This document shows, in pieces, positions 33,660-43,056 of a DNA stretch of 64,000 bases. Below the pieces are notes generated by a model. That model was not told where the DNA came from. It did no database searches and saw only the letters and a list, made by a program, of their open reading frames with translations. The stretch is from assembly GCA_031412915.1 (NCBI GenBank), contig JANODX010000286.1:8540-72539 (forward strand), read 5' to 3'. The number at the start of each line of letters is the position of its first letter. The stretch's first letter is position 1. The stretch is from JAGNNV01 sp031412915 (GTDB taxonomy: Bacteria; Acidobacteriota; Vicinamibacteria; Fen-336; JAGNNV01). A program made the position numbers and the translations under genes.

Positions 33660-36188
33660 ATGAGAAAAATTCTCGCCGCGGTTGCGGTTCTAGTCATGGC
33701 GGTGTCCGCTTTTGCACAGGGAGGCGCGATCACCGGTGTTGTCATGGACGAATCCGGGGGAACCCTTCCTGGAGCCACGGTGGTGGTTTCGGGCGCGGGC
33801 GGTTCCAAAACCGCCTTCACCGGTACGGACGGCAAGTTCAGCATTGTTCCGGCCGGAAACGGGCCCTACAAGGTGACGGTCACCATGCCCAGCTTCGGCT
33901 CGCAGACAAAAGACGGTGTCGCGGCCGGCGCCAGCCTTCCTTTCTCGCTGAAGATCGCGGGTCTCGGTGAGACCGTGGTGGTCTCCGCCTCCAAGATCGA
34001 GACGACCCTGGCCAACGCGCCCGTCACTATGTCGGTGGTCAGCTCGGCGACGCTCGCGAGCGCCCCCAGCCAGAACTTCGGCGACATCCTCAGAAACGTC
34101 CCCGGGGTGAACGTGACCCAGACCTCGGCGCGCGACTTCAACCTGAGTATGCGCCAGGGAACCTCGACCCTCGCCACCTCCACCCTCGTCCTTCTCGACG
34201 GGCGGTCGATCTACCTCGACTTCTTCGGTCTGGTCCTGTGGGATCTGGTTCCGAGCAACCCGAGCGACATCAAGCAGATGGAAGTCGTGCGCGGTCCGGC
34301 CTCCGCGGTGTGGGGCGCCAATGCCCTCACCGGCGTCGTGAACATCATCACCAAGACGCCCCGCGAAAATCCGAACACCACGATCACTCTCTCGGCGGGT
34401 ACGTTCGGAACCAAGGGCGGGTCGCGAGAGGCCAGTGGCTCGGGAAATTCCTTCGGCGGGAACATTTCGTTCGCGAAGGCCATCAATGACAAGTGGTCGA
34501 CCCGCCTTACCGTCGGCTACGTGAAGTCGGATCCGTATTCACGCCCGGTTGGCAGGATCCCCGTCATCCAGGATCCCCGCGTTGCCGGGAAGTGCAGCGG
34601 GGTTGCGGGATCCCCCAATTGCATAGGAGGCGCAAACTATCCGGTGGACGGGACGGGTGCTGGGAACTTCCAGAACGACGGGACCGAGCAGCCGAAGTTC
34701 GATGCTCGCTTCGACCAGGACATGACCAACGGCGGTCGAGTGACCTACTCCGCCGGGTACGCCGGCACCAGCGGACTCATCCACACCGGCATCGGCCCCT
34801 TCAACATCCAGAGCGGTTCTTACATGAGCTACGGCCGCGTCGGCTACAGCAAGGGCGCTTTCAAGATCGCCGCCTTCGGCAACCTGCTGGACGTCGAGGC
34901 CCCGAACCTCCTTCTGACCGACCCTGCGACCCTGAAGCCGGTGAAGCTCAACTTCAAGACCCAGACCTACGACTTCGAGGTCGGACATTCCAAGATCGTG
35001 GCGGAGAGGCATGTCCTTTCCTACGGCGGCAACGCGCGCCGAAACCAGTTCGACATCACTCTCGCCCCGGCCGCCGAGGACCGGAACGAGTTCGGCGGCT
35101 ACTTCCAGGATGAGTTCTTCGTCGACAAGTTCCGGCTCACCGTGGGCGGCCGGGTGGACAAGTTCGGCAACATCGAGGATCCCGTGTTCTCGCCGCGCGT
35201 CACCGCCATGTTCAAGCCGGCGCCCGACCAGTCGTTCCGGATCTCTTACAACAAGGCGTTCCGCTCGCCTTCGGCCATCAACAACTACCTGAGTCAGGAC
35301 ATCTTCACTCCGACCCCGGTCAGTCTGCCCCTCGCTCCCCTCGCTCCCCTCGCTCCTCCCTCCATTCGGCCGGCCCTGACCACGCCGTTCTTCTTCGTGG
35401 TCAAGAATGTGGGGAATTCCAACCTGAAGCAGGAATCGGTGACTGCCTACGAGTTCTCCTACACGGGGACCTTCAAGGACAAGACCACGATCGGGATCGC
35501 GGTGTACCGGAACGAGACCGACGACAACATCAACTTCGCTTCGATCCAGCCGTCGACTTCCTACCCGAGGGGGATCCCGCCCTTCGATGTCTACACCTCC
35601 GCGAACGCGCCCGCTCTGCTGGGGGTTACCACCCAAGGAGTGCCCGTCCCTGGCACCCTCATCGGATTTCTGGAGCAGATCGCGCCCCTCATCGGCACGA
35701 CCATCCGTTTGCCGCGGACGGTCTCGACCTATTTGAACCTGGGACCGCTGCGGCAGGACGGCGTGGAACTCTCGCTCGATCACCGGTTCAATAAGGAATG
35801 GGCCGTCTCCGCCAACTACTCCTACCAGAAGAAGCCGAAGGTTCTCAAGGCGGAGTCGGGCCAGATCCCGTACCTGTCCGACGAACTCGCGCTGCCCGCC
35901 CAGAACCGTTTCAACGCCAGCTTGAACTGGAACAGCCGGCGCTTCGTGGGGACAGTTCAGATGAACTACCAGGACAAGGCCTTGTGGACCGACGTCCTGA
36001 CCTCGACCTATCACGGTTACACCGAATCGTTCACCCTGGTGAACGCCAACTTCGGGGTGAAGTTCAACGAGGGCAAGGTGACCGCGATGCTCAAGGCCCA
36101 GAACCTGCTGGACGACCAGATCCAGCAGCACGTGTTCGGCGACATTCTCCGTCGCGCCGTGACCCTGGAGGCACGCTTTACCTTCTAA
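33660..36188 (+). CDS. TonB-dependent outer-membrane receptor
   Basis: 842 residues from ATG 33660, with GAGGAG just upstream and a clear signal peptide (RKILAAVAVLVMAVSAFA, cut before QGG); upstream in-frame ATGs are less likely. A carboxypeptidase-regulatory-like domain follows (GAITGVVMDESGGTLPGATV), then the plug domain with NVPGVNVTQTS and VVRGPASAVWGANALTGVVNI. The remainder is a long beta-barrel ending in phenylalanine (LEARFTF), as outer-membrane proteins do. It imports a large ligand using TonB energy; no siderophore or sugar genes nearby identify the ligand. A strong hairpin follows the stop. Confidence 0.88.
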   Translation: MRKILAAVAVLVMAVSAFAQGGAITGVVMDESGGTLPGATVVVSGAGGSKTAFTGTDGKFSIVPAGNGPYKVTVTMPSFGSQTKDGVAAGASLPFSLKIAGLGETVVVSASKIETTLANAPVTMSVVSSATLASAPSQNFGDILRNVPGVNVTQTSARDFNLSMRQGTSTLATSTLVLLDGRSIYLDFFGLVLWDLVPSNPSDIKQMEVVRGPASAVWGANALTGVVNIITKTPRENPNTTITLSAGTFGTKGGSREASGSGNSFGGNISFAKAINDKWSTRLTVGYVKSDPYSRPVGRIPVIQDPRVAGKCSGVAGSPNCIGGANYPVDGTGAGNFQNDGTEQPKFDARFDQDMTNGGRVTYSAGYAGTSGLIHTGIGPFNIQSGSYMSYGRVGYSKGAFKIAAFGNLLDVEAPNLLLTDPATLKPVKLNFKTQTYDFEVGHSKIVAERHVLSYGGNARRNQFDITLAPAAEDRNEFGGYFQDEFFVDKFRLTVGGRVDKFGNIEDPVFSPRVTAMFKPAPDQSFRISYNKAFRSPSAINNYLSQDIFTPTPVSLPLAPLAPLAPPSIRPALTTPFFFVVKNVGNSNLKQESVTAYEFSYTGTFKDKTTIGIAVYRNETDDNINFASIQPSTSYPRGIPPFDVYTSANAPALLGVTTQGVPVPGTLIGFLEQIAPLIGTTIRLPRTVSTYLNLGPLRQDGVELSLDHRFNKEWAVSANYSYQKKPKVLKAESGQIPYLSDELALPAQNRFNASLNWNSRRFVGTVQMNYQDKALWTDVLTSTYHGYTESFTLVNANFGVKFNEGKVTAMLKAQNLLDDQIQQHVFGDILRRAVTLEARFTF

Positions 36189-36191
36189 AGT

Positions 36192-36225
36192 CTAGGGGGG
36201 CCAGACACGGACGCGGCCCCCCTAG
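36192..36225 (+). terminator. Hairpin terminator after the TonB receptor
   Basis: A perfect 11-bp stem CTAGGGGGGCC / GGCCCCCCTAG with a 12-base loop begins 3 bp after the receptor stop. There is no T-tract, but the position and stability support a terminator. Confidence 0.6.
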
Positions 36226-36339
36226 CTAGGACCCCTCGGCCGGCGCTCGGCGGGACTTCATAACGCTCGGTTCGCCTGAGTGAATCGGGCGAGGCGGTTC
36301 ACGGACTGCGTCCATGACGGTTGGAAGAAACGCCGGCCA

Positions 36340-36490
36340 AGGGTCCCTGAGCCTGCCCGCGCTGAGCTTGTCGAAGCGTCGAAGGGACCGCCGGTGGCTT
36401 CGACGAGCTCAGCCACCCTTGGACCGCCAGCGGCTTCGACCGTTCGACAGGCTCAGGGCAGGCAAGCTCAGCCACCGTTTCACCAGAAGT
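36340..36490. repeat. REP-like repeats in the gap after the TonB receptor
   Basis: The 338-bp gap 36189-36526 holds the terminator and then several copies of the GAGCTTGTCGAAGCGTCGAAGG unit in both orientations with GGTCCC-type flanks. They are the same family as the island at 16.7-18.0 kb. No gene is seen. Confidence 0.75.
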
Positions 36491-36526
36491 GCCTGGAAGG
36501 GGCCGTTCTGGGTCTGCGGCCCCCCG

Positions 36527-36703
36527 CTAGAACAAGGTATAGATGAAGGGCGCGACCGCGGTGCCCTGGGTGAGGACGATCAGCAGGCCCAGAAGAACGA
36601 GCATGACTCCAATCGGGCCCAGCCACCATTTCTTCCGAACTTTCATGAACGCCCAGAGTTCGGAAAGCAAACCGAGTTTCTCGCGCGAATCCTCAAAGGC
36701 CAT
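36527..36703 (-). CDS. 58-residue membrane protein, DUF5989-like
   Basis: Read from ATG 36703. The N-terminus is MAFEDSREKLGLLSELWAFM, followed by the basic KVRKKWWLGPI and one membrane helix (VMLVLLGLLIVLTQG), ending APFIYTLF. The RKKWWL..I and APFIYTLF strings are what I recall for DUF5989. In other genomes such genes sit beside SxtJ-type membrane proteins, carbamoyltransferases and SGNH hydrolases. Here an SGNH gene lies 1.5 kb away on the other strand. No ribosome site is visible. Function unknown. Confidence 0.7.
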   Translation of the reverse strand: MAFEDSREKLGLLSELWAFMKVRKKWWLGPIGVMLVLLGLLIVLTQGTAVAPFIYTLF

Positions 36704-36803
36704 TGTTTCGGGATTCTAGACGACCGGCGGCCCGCAGGCTTCTGTAAGATCACACGGACAGTTGCCATGCAGACGCCCCGAAGGGGATCGGCGACTTCAC
36801 CCT

Positions 36804-38183
36804 ATGGCCCCTATGGAAGAGACTGAACGCACCGATCGACAGGCCCGTATGGGCTCGGAGTACCTCCGCACCCAGGTCCGTGCCTGGATGGAAGGGGCGG
36901 GGGAGTCGGGCCGGAGGAAGGAACTCTTCGAACTCGAGATGTGGCTGCGTGCCCTCGATCGTTTCTTCAAGCCCGCCCACCACGCTCTCACCGATGAGCA
37001 GGTCAACGAACTGCCCTACCGCGACTGGTCGGCGGAACTCTCGGTGGTGGATCAGTGCCTCCTCCGCGTGGGCCAGCTCTGCTCGCAGCTCCTGCCCCGC
37101 GACCGGGTGGATGAAGCCCAGTTCAAGAGATACGTCGACGGCTTCGTCCGGGAGTCCGAGAGCGCCGACCCTTTCTTCGAGCGTCTGCTCAGAGACGCGC
37201 GGCCGGAGGCGGGTCTGCTCGTGTTGCGGGGGACGCTCGAGGATGTGCGCCTTCTGATCGCCGAGTCCTTGCGGGGCGAGAAGACCCGCCTCCAGATCTT
37301 CGAGTCGGTCGGCCGGATCTTCTCGCGCGAACTCCGACGCAATCCCCCGCTCGCCGCCCTGCTCGACAAGAAGTTCAAGCCCATCTTCGACCGGGTGGCG
37401 AGCCCGGAGATCGCCGGCCTGATCCGCGCGCTCGAGGATCCGAACGAGCGGAATCCGGTGGCCCGGGTCTTCCTCGAACTCTTCCGCATGCTCAAGTATC
37501 TCGACTTCGCGGATCCCGAGGGCCTGCCCGACGAGCGGGTGAAGACCGCGGCCTGCGTGTTCGCCCTCGTCACCACCGAGGCGCGTCACCTGGTCTCCTA
37601 CATCGAGAAGCGCGCCCTCTCCGCCCTGCCCCACGGAAGTGCCGTGCGCGACGCTTGCGACTCCATCGCCTACTGCATGCCCATCGACCTCAACAAGGTG
37701 GTCCGGGTCGAACTGGCCGACCTGTCGGCGGCCCGGTCGGCCGAGAATGTGCGGGCGCGGATCGAGAATGCCCACGGGATCTTGAGGGATTGTTTCCAGC
37801 AGTCGGTGGTGCAGCTGGCCATCGCGCTCGATCCCGGGCTCACCGGGGTGCGCGTCTTCTCCGACTTCGTCACCAAGAAAGAGCGCTCCCTAGCGCTCAA
37901 AAAGGCGCTCGAGAGCCTATTGCGCGCAGCCCGGGATTTCTATGCCCGCGGGGACGAAGTGACGGCTCTGGCCCTGCGGGAAGGCACGGCCAAATTCTAC
38001 GATCGCCAGTTGCGCCATCTCATGTACCGGGATTGGTCGGCCTTCGAGCAGTTCTTCGCCGAGATCCTGAAATGCAACACGCTGGTGGCCCTCAGACCCA
38101 TCACCCATCGCTACGAGACCTTTCTGCAAACCCTGCTGCGGGAAGTCGAGAAGCGCTCGGTCCTCCAAGCCCAGGCGGCATGA
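36804..38183 (+). CDS. Conserved helical cytoplasmic protein, unknown
   Basis: 459 residues from ATG 36804; ATGs at 36813 and 36849 are alternatives and none has a ribosome site. A TAAGAT at 36745 may be the -10. No signal peptide or membrane helix is present and the composition is mostly charged amphipathic helix. A duplicated phrase, PYRDWSAEL near residue 75 and MYRDWSAFEQFF near the C-terminus, suggests two related modules. No enzyme motif is recognised. Its stop overlaps the SGNH gene (ATGA), so the two are cotranscribed. Confidence 0.6.
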   Translation: MAPMEETERTDRQARMGSEYLRTQVRAWMEGAGESGRRKELFELEMWLRALDRFFKPAHHALTDEQVNELPYRDWSAELSVVDQCLLRVGQLCSQLLPRDRVDEAQFKRYVDGFVRESESADPFFERLLRDARPEAGLLVLRGTLEDVRLLIAESLRGEKTRLQIFESVGRIFSRELRRNPPLAALLDKKFKPIFDRVASPEIAGLIRALEDPNERNPVARVFLELFRMLKYLDFADPEGLPDERVKTAACVFALVTTEARHLVSYIEKRALSALPHGSAVRDACDSIAYCMPIDLNKVVRVELADLSAARSAENVRARIENAHGILRDCFQQSVVQLAIALDPGLTGVRVFSDFVTKKERSLALKKALESLLRAARDFYARGDEVTALALREGTAKFYDRQLRHLMYRDWSAFEQFFAEILKCNTLVALRPITHRYETFLQTLLREVEKRSVLQAQAA

Positions 38184-39379
38184 AGTCCCGCGCCAGGGAG
38201 TGGCGTCAAGGGCTTCTTCTCGCGGGTGTCTCGACCGCTCTCGCCCTGGTTCTGGCGGAGGGTGCCGCCCGGGTGCTCCTTCGGCCTGCCCCGGCCGGGG
38301 CGAGCCCGGGCACGCCCATCTCGGAACTGTCTCCGACCCTGGGATGGCGGGTGCGGGCGGGGGGATCGCAGCGCATTCGCCGTGAGGACTTTGAAGTCAC
38401 GGTCTCGATCAACGGAGCGGGGTTGCGGGGGCCGGAGATCCCCTACGATCCCGGGCCAGGAGTCCGCCGGCTTGCCGTGATGGGGGACTCGTTCGCCCAC
38501 GGCTACTACGCGGAGGAGCCTGAGACACTGAGGGGACGACTCGCCGCGGCCCTGAAACCCTGCCGGATCGATGTCCTCAACGCCGGATCGCCGGGCTATT
38601 CCACCGACCAGGAATGGCTCTACTTTGGCGAGGAAATCTCCAGGTATCGACCCAGCGAAGTTCTGCTCCTCTTCTACTACAACGATCTTCACTTCAACCT
38701 CGAACGCGTGGGGACGGCCAATCGGTCGAAGCCCATGTTCGAAGACAAGGACGGGGCTCTCGAACTGGTGCTCCCGGTGATAACACCGCAAACGCCGGCA
38801 AACCAAGCCGCGGCGTCTGGCGAGACGCCGGCGGCGCCTCGGTTCCGGGAGTCGGCTCTTTGGGCCTACGCGGCCGCTCGAATGCAGCGCAGCCGTCCTG
38901 ATTGGGCGAGGTCCCTCTCGCGGTATGGCCTGGCGCCCCTTCTCTCGATCGAGCCTCCCGCGGAGTACCTCCCCTTCGGGCCGAAGGGGAGGCGCGAGGA
39001 GTTGCGGGTCGAGGAGATGTGGGAGCGAACGACGCAGATCCTGTTGCGGTTTCGCGACGACGTTTCGAACCGGGGCGCCCACTTGAGCGTGTTCTATGTG
39101 CCCGCGCGGTTCGAGGCGAACGACGAGGCCTGGACCTTCCTGCGGAGGCGGTACGAGGCCGATCGGCCGTGGACCCGCGACTCCGTGAGGAAGCGCCTCA
39201 CTGACGTCCTCGGCGCCCTGGACATCCCCCTCGTGGACACGACCACCGCGTTCCAGGCCGCGGAGATGACTCGCAACCATGCCTACCTGGCCATCGATGG
39301 ACACTGGAATGGGCACGGGAACGAAATCGCCTTCGAGGGAGTTCTTCCCATGATGCGAAGCGCCCTCGCCTGTGGCTGA
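38180..39379 (+). CDS. SGNH/GDSL hydrolase-like protein, membrane anchored
   Basis: 399 residues from ATG 38180. One N-terminal hydrophobic helix (LLLAGVSTALALVLAEGAARVLL) anchors it to the membrane. The SGNH block I serine is in VMGDSFAHGYY, block II glycine in NAGSPGYSTDQEW, block III asparagine in YYNDLHF, and the block V Asp-x-x-His is IDGHWNGHGNE. The arrangement resembles AlgX/DltD-like O-acetyl transfer or esterase domains. The next gene, a polytopic membrane protein, overlaps its stop by 8 bp, suggesting a joint role in modifying a surface glycan. The substrate is unknown. Confidence 0.75.
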   Translation: MKSRAREWRQGLLLAGVSTALALVLAEGAARVLLRPAPAGASPGTPISELSPTLGWRVRAGGSQRIRREDFEVTVSINGAGLRGPEIPYDPGPGVRRLAVMGDSFAHGYYAEEPETLRGRLAAALKPCRIDVLNAGSPGYSTDQEWLYFGEEISRYRPSEVLLLFYYNDLHFNLERVGTANRSKPMFEDKDGALELVLPVITPQTPANQAAASGETPAAPRFRESALWAYAAARMQRSRPDWARSLSRYGLAPLLSIEPPAEYLPFGPKGRREELRVEEMWERTTQILLRFRDDVSNRGAHLSVFYVPARFEANDEAWTFLRRRYEADRPWTRDSVRKRLTDVLGALDIPLVDTTTAFQAAEMTRNHAYLAIDGHWNGHGNEIAFEGVLPMMRSALACG

Positions 39380-41285
39380 TAGCGCCCGCGTCGGATGGAT
39401 CGCCGGCGCGGTTGCGGTGTTCCTCACCGCACTCGGTGTCGCGGGCCTGACCACCAGGCGAATCGATGTCAATTTCGGCCCCGGCGACAGCGCCTTCGTC
39501 TCGGGCTTCGCCCCGGACCACGAGGTCGAAGAGAAGACTGGATGGCATTGGACGACCTACGCCGCTTCTGTGCAGGTCCCCTTCGAAGCGCGTGGGACCG
39601 ACCTCGATGCGACTCTCCGATATGCGCGCGTGTTCGGCGAAGAGGCCGTGGTCGACGTGACCATTGGCTCCGTTCGAACCGAGAGATTTCGGGCGCGGGG
39701 AGGGGAGGTGCGGTCGACGACCCTGAAGGCCGCAGGCGTCGCCGGCGAGGTTCGGGTGGCGATCAAGGTCGATTCACACGAACGGCGAAACATGGGACTC
39801 CGGATGGATCGCCTGCGGCTGGACGTTTCCGCGGGGCCTGCACTCAAGCTCCAGTTACGCGCGGCCGCCCGGCCCGTGGCCACCATACTGCTCCTCTTTG
39901 TCGGCCTTCTCGCCGTGGGAGCGTCTCCGCTCCTCGCCGGCTCTTTGAGTCTGGTCGGGGCCCTTCTGTTCCTGGCCCGGGCCTTGGGCGATCTGTTCGG
40001 CGCCTATCGCCAGACCAGCCTCGCTCCGGAGATGCTGGTCGTCACTTCGATCGTCCTGCGCGCAGCCAAGACGTGGTTGGAACCGCATGTGGGAAGGAAG
40101 GAAGCCGCCTGGCTCGCGGCCACGGGGCTCGTGACCATGGCGTTTCGCCTCTCGCTGATCACCCACCCGGATTTCTATTATCCGGACCTTCTGACCCACG
40201 CGCGGGTGGTCGAGACCATTCGGAACGAAGGCCCTTCTTTCTTTCTCCACCCAGACTCTGCCCTCAACGCTCAAGGAGCCTGGACGAAGCCGGTGCTTGG
40301 GCGGGTGTCGTCCCTGCCCTATGCCGTCATGTTTCATACGCCCTTCGCGATCCTGGCCTGGTTATCGGACCTGTCCACCGACCAGATCGAGACCCTGATG
40401 AAAGCGGGGGCGAGCCTGGTTTCAGTGGTTCCAATCTTCCTGGGCGCCTTGATCGCCGCGCGTCTGTCTCTGCCGCCATTGGCGGCCGTGCTCCTCTGCG
40501 TGATTCCGACGTACACCTCGAGGTTGAGTGTGGCTCTTCTGCCCGCCCTGCTCGGCCACGATCTGGACCTGGGGGTGCTGCTGGCGCTTCTGATGGCGGT
40601 GGGCAGCGCTGGCCTTTCGACCAGCGGCGGGGGCTGGTGGACGGCCGCGGCCCTGTTGTTGGGGCATCTGGGATACACCGCAAGTGTCGTGAACGAGGCG
40701 GTCTTCGTGGGCGTCCTCGCGGCCCTGTGGTTCTCGACCGGTCATCCCGGGGTCGAGACTGGCCTGCGGCTCCTGCTCGTCGAAGCACTCGCGGCTCTTT
40801 GCGCCTTCGGTTTGTACTACCGTCATTTTGTGGGAGACGTCTTCCACCTTCTCAGGCGGGGCCTTGGTCTCGTTTCCTCCGGCGATGCGGCGGCGTCCTC
40901 GGTGTACCCCGTCGAGAGTTTCTGGAGCGTCCTGTTCGAGCGCTCCCAGGCGTTCTTCGGCTGGCCCTGGCTCAGTCTGGCCCTGCTCGGGCTGGCGGTT
41001 TCCGGGCCGGCCCTGGTCCGATCGAAGCTCGTGCAGGCCTGGCTTCTTACCTATCTTGCTCTGATCTTCCTTCGCGCCAGGATCCCCGACATCTTCAGGT
41101 ACGGGCACGAGACACTCTTCTTCACACCTCTGGTGGCGATCCTGGCCGGTTCGGCCCTGATCGCGGGGTGGCGTCGAGGCGGGGTCTGGCGACTTCTCTC
41201 CATCGCGGCGGGCGCGGCGCTCGCGTCCGTGTCGTTCCGGCAGCAGTGGGTGGCGCTGTCCGCCCAGCTCGCAAACGCGCTCTAG
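39372..41285 (+). CDS. Polytopic membrane protein, GT-C glycosyltransferase-like
   Basis: 637 residues from GTG 39372. After one membrane helix there is a beta-rich extracytoplasmic domain (residues about 35-155), then roughly ten membrane helices. The loop HPDFYYPDLLTHARVVETI, with acidic residues in the first big loop after a helix pair, resembles GT-C lipid-sugar transferases, although the usual DD or ED motif is not certain. It is translationally coupled to the SGNH protein. An O-antigen or glycan-modifying role is inferred only from architecture and context. Confidence 0.55.
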   Translation: MADSARVGWIAGAVAVFLTALGVAGLTTRRIDVNFGPGDSAFVSGFAPDHEVEEKTGWHWTTYAASVQVPFEARGTDLDATLRYARVFGEEAVVDVTIGSVRTERFRARGGEVRSTTLKAAGVAGEVRVAIKVDSHERRNMGLRMDRLRLDVSAGPALKLQLRAAARPVATILLLFVGLLAVGASPLLAGSLSLVGALLFLARALGDLFGAYRQTSLAPEMLVVTSIVLRAAKTWLEPHVGRKEAAWLAATGLVTMAFRLSLITHPDFYYPDLLTHARVVETIRNEGPSFFLHPDSALNAQGAWTKPVLGRVSSLPYAVMFHTPFAILAWLSDLSTDQIETLMKAGASLVSVVPIFLGALIAARLSLPPLAAVLLCVIPTYTSRLSVALLPALLGHDLDLGVLLALLMAVGSAGLSTSGGGWWTAAALLLGHLGYTASVVNEAVFVGVLAALWFSTGHPGVETGLRLLLVEALAALCAFGLYYRHFVGDVFHLLRRGLGLVSSGDAAASSVYPVESFWSVLFERSQAFFGWPWLSLALLGLAVSGPALVRSKLVQAWLLTYLALIFLRARIPDIFRYGHETLFFTPLVAILAGSALIAGWRRGGVWRLLSIAAGAALASVSFRQQWVALSAQLANAL

Positions 41286-41341
41286 GCGTCCTGAAGCTGC
41301 CCTGTTTTGGCCTTCTGATAAGCTCACAATCGACGTGAAAA

Positions 41342-42133
41342 ATGGCTGAAAAGAACCCGTTCGCCCGTTTTCTTTCACACTTCGAGACAGGGAAAGTCCT
41401 GTTTCGTGAAGGCGATGCGGGCGAGGACATGTACATCATCCAGTCCGGCCGGGTCGCCATCAAGAAGCGAACCGGCGCCAACAAGGACGTCACTTTGGCG
41501 GTGTTGGAAAAGGGCGACTTCTTCGGCGAGATGGCGGTCCTCGAACGCATGCCGCGCTCGGCGACCGCCGAAATGACGGAGGCCGGCGACCTGATCGTCA
41601 TCGCCGGCGACACGTTCGGCGACATGATCAAGTCGAATCCCGAGATCGCTTTCCGCATGCTGCGGAAGTACTCCATCCGGCTGCGCGAAATGGTCAAGCA
41701 GATCGAGACCATGGGCAAGCAGATCGTCGACGCTCCCGGCTCGGCGTCCACCCACACGGCAACCGGGGGCCTGCCCTCGGTGGCGGCCCCGGCGGCGCCT
41801 TCCGAGGCGCTCGCCTACTTTGTCTCGAAGGCGTCCGGAAACGTGTTCCCGGTTTACAAGAACGAAGTGCTGCTGGGGCGGTTCGATTCGGTGACGGGGA
41901 CGGCGCCCGACGTGGACCTCACCAACGAAGACCAGGCCCGCAACATCTCACGCCGGCACGCGCGGCTTGTGATCAAGGACGGCGCTTTTCTTGTCGGCGA
42001 GGAGATCGGGACCATGAATGGCACATTCGTGGACGGCGAGAAGCTCGAGAACAACGTCCTGCATCCGATCAAGGACGGAGACGAGCTGATGCTCTGCCGG
42101 CTGGCCCTCACCTTCAAGGGTCCGCAAAAGTAG
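41342..42133 (+). CDS. Cyclic-nucleotide-binding / FHA domain fusion
   Basis: 263 residues. The N-terminal CRP-like cNMP domain (about 12-120) has FREGDAGEDMYIIQSGRVAI and the phosphate-binding-cassette region KGDFFGEMAVLERMPRSATA, where FGEMA and RSATA match cAMP-binding folds. There is no C-terminal DNA-binding helix-turn-helix. Instead a linker leads to an FHA domain (about 165-260): LLGRFD, NISRRHARLVI and GTMNGTFVDGEKL, with the Arg-Ser-x-x-His-type phosphothreonine pocket. It would couple a nucleotide second messenger to phosphoprotein binding. It stands alone, without a ribosome site. Confidence 0.85.
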   Translation: MAEKNPFARFLSHFETGKVLFREGDAGEDMYIIQSGRVAIKKRTGANKDVTLAVLEKGDFFGEMAVLERMPRSATAEMTEAGDLIVIAGDTFGDMIKSNPEIAFRMLRKYSIRLREMVKQIETMGKQIVDAPGSASTHTATGGLPSVAAPAAPSEALAYFVSKASGNVFPVYKNEVLLGRFDSVTGTAPDVDLTNEDQARNISRRHARLVIKDGAFLVGEEIGTMNGTFVDGEKLENNVLHPIKDGDELMLCRLALTFKGPQK

Positions 42134-42134
42134 C

Positions 42135-43004
42135 TCACCGCCGGCCCTCCCGTACCGCGGCCTCGAGCGAACGCGGCGTCCATCCGAGTTCTTTGCGAGC
42201 GCGGCTGGTATCGAGCGACACGTCCCTCGGTCGCTGAGCCCCCGGGTGCGAGGTCCGCAGCGACCGCCGAATGAGGCGGGGGTCGAGGCTCAGGGCGAAG
42301 GCAACCCTCTCTCCCAACTCGACTCTCGTCATTCTCTCGAAGCCCCCAAGGTGAAAGACGCCGCCCTCCCGGGGACGGAGGAGCAGGGCTGCGATGGCCT
42401 GGGCCACCGAATCCGGATCGATCGGAGTCCGCCATTCGTCTTCGAAGAGGTTGACGGTTTCGCCTCGCTGGAGCCTTGCCGCGATGCTCTCCGACGCGCT
42501 CAACCTTGGACCGTACCCCCGGCCGCAGATCAAGGCCACGCGGAGGATGGCCCAATACGGCGATCCGGCGAGGGCCGCGATCTCGGCTCGCCGCTTCGAG
42601 CGGCCGTACTCCATGACGGGATCGACCGCGGACTCTTCGGTCGACCAGGCCTCGTCGCCCCGGAACACCAGATCGGTCGAGATCGCAATGAGCCGGGCGC
42701 CGAGGTCGGCGCAAACTCCGGCCAGAGTGCCGGTGGCCACCTCGTTCTCCCGTCGAGCTCTCGCGGGGTCGCGTTCGCACACTTCCACATCCGCGAGCGC
42801 GGCGCAGTGGATCACCGCGTCAGGACGGACCGACTCCAGGACGCGCCGGACCGAGGCGTCGTCCGCCAGGTCGGCTACGAGAGTGGTCAGGCCCGGCGGA
42901 GCCGGCTGGGTCCTCACCAGGGTGGTTGTCTCGTGATCTGCGCCCAGCAGGACCGAAAGGCGCCCGCCCAGCAGACCGCCTGCGCCGGTGATCAGGATAC
43001 GCAT
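42135..43004 (-). CDS. NAD(P)-dependent sugar-nucleotide reductase-like SDR (RmlD-like)
   Basis: 289 residues from ATG 43004. The Rossmann motif is ITGAGGLLGGRL. The SDR catalytic stretch reads ISTDLVFRGDE then YGRSKRRAE, with Tyr and Lys of the YxxxK motif. The VIHCAALADVEVCERDP phrase and overall length are those of dTDP-4-dehydrorhamnose reductase-like proteins. Other rhamnose genes are absent, so the substrate is open. It converges on the cNMP-FHA gene and diverges from tmk. It is too short and too unlike to be the missing OleD. Confidence 0.7.
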   Translation of the reverse strand: MRILITGAGGLLGGRLSVLLGADHETTTLVRTQPAPPGLTTLVADLADDASVRRVLESVRPDAVIHCAALADVEVCERDPARARRENEVATGTLAGVCADLGARLIAISTDLVFRGDEAWSTEESAVDPVMEYGRSKRRAEIAALAGSPYWAILRVALICGRGYGPRLSASESIAARLQRGETVNLFEDEWRTPIDPDSVAQAIAALLLRPREGGVFHLGGFERMTRVELGERVAFALSLDPRLIRRSLRTSHPGAQRPRDVSLDTSRARKELGWTPRSLEAAVREGRR

Positions 43005-43056
43005 AGGGCGACCCTAAACGTAAACTCCCGCCTTGATCGAGGGGCGGCCAGGAAAA

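Noticed and set aside
42135..43004. SDR gene as the missing oleD
   Set aside because: RmlD-like length and motifs, different unit, and separated by tmk and holB.
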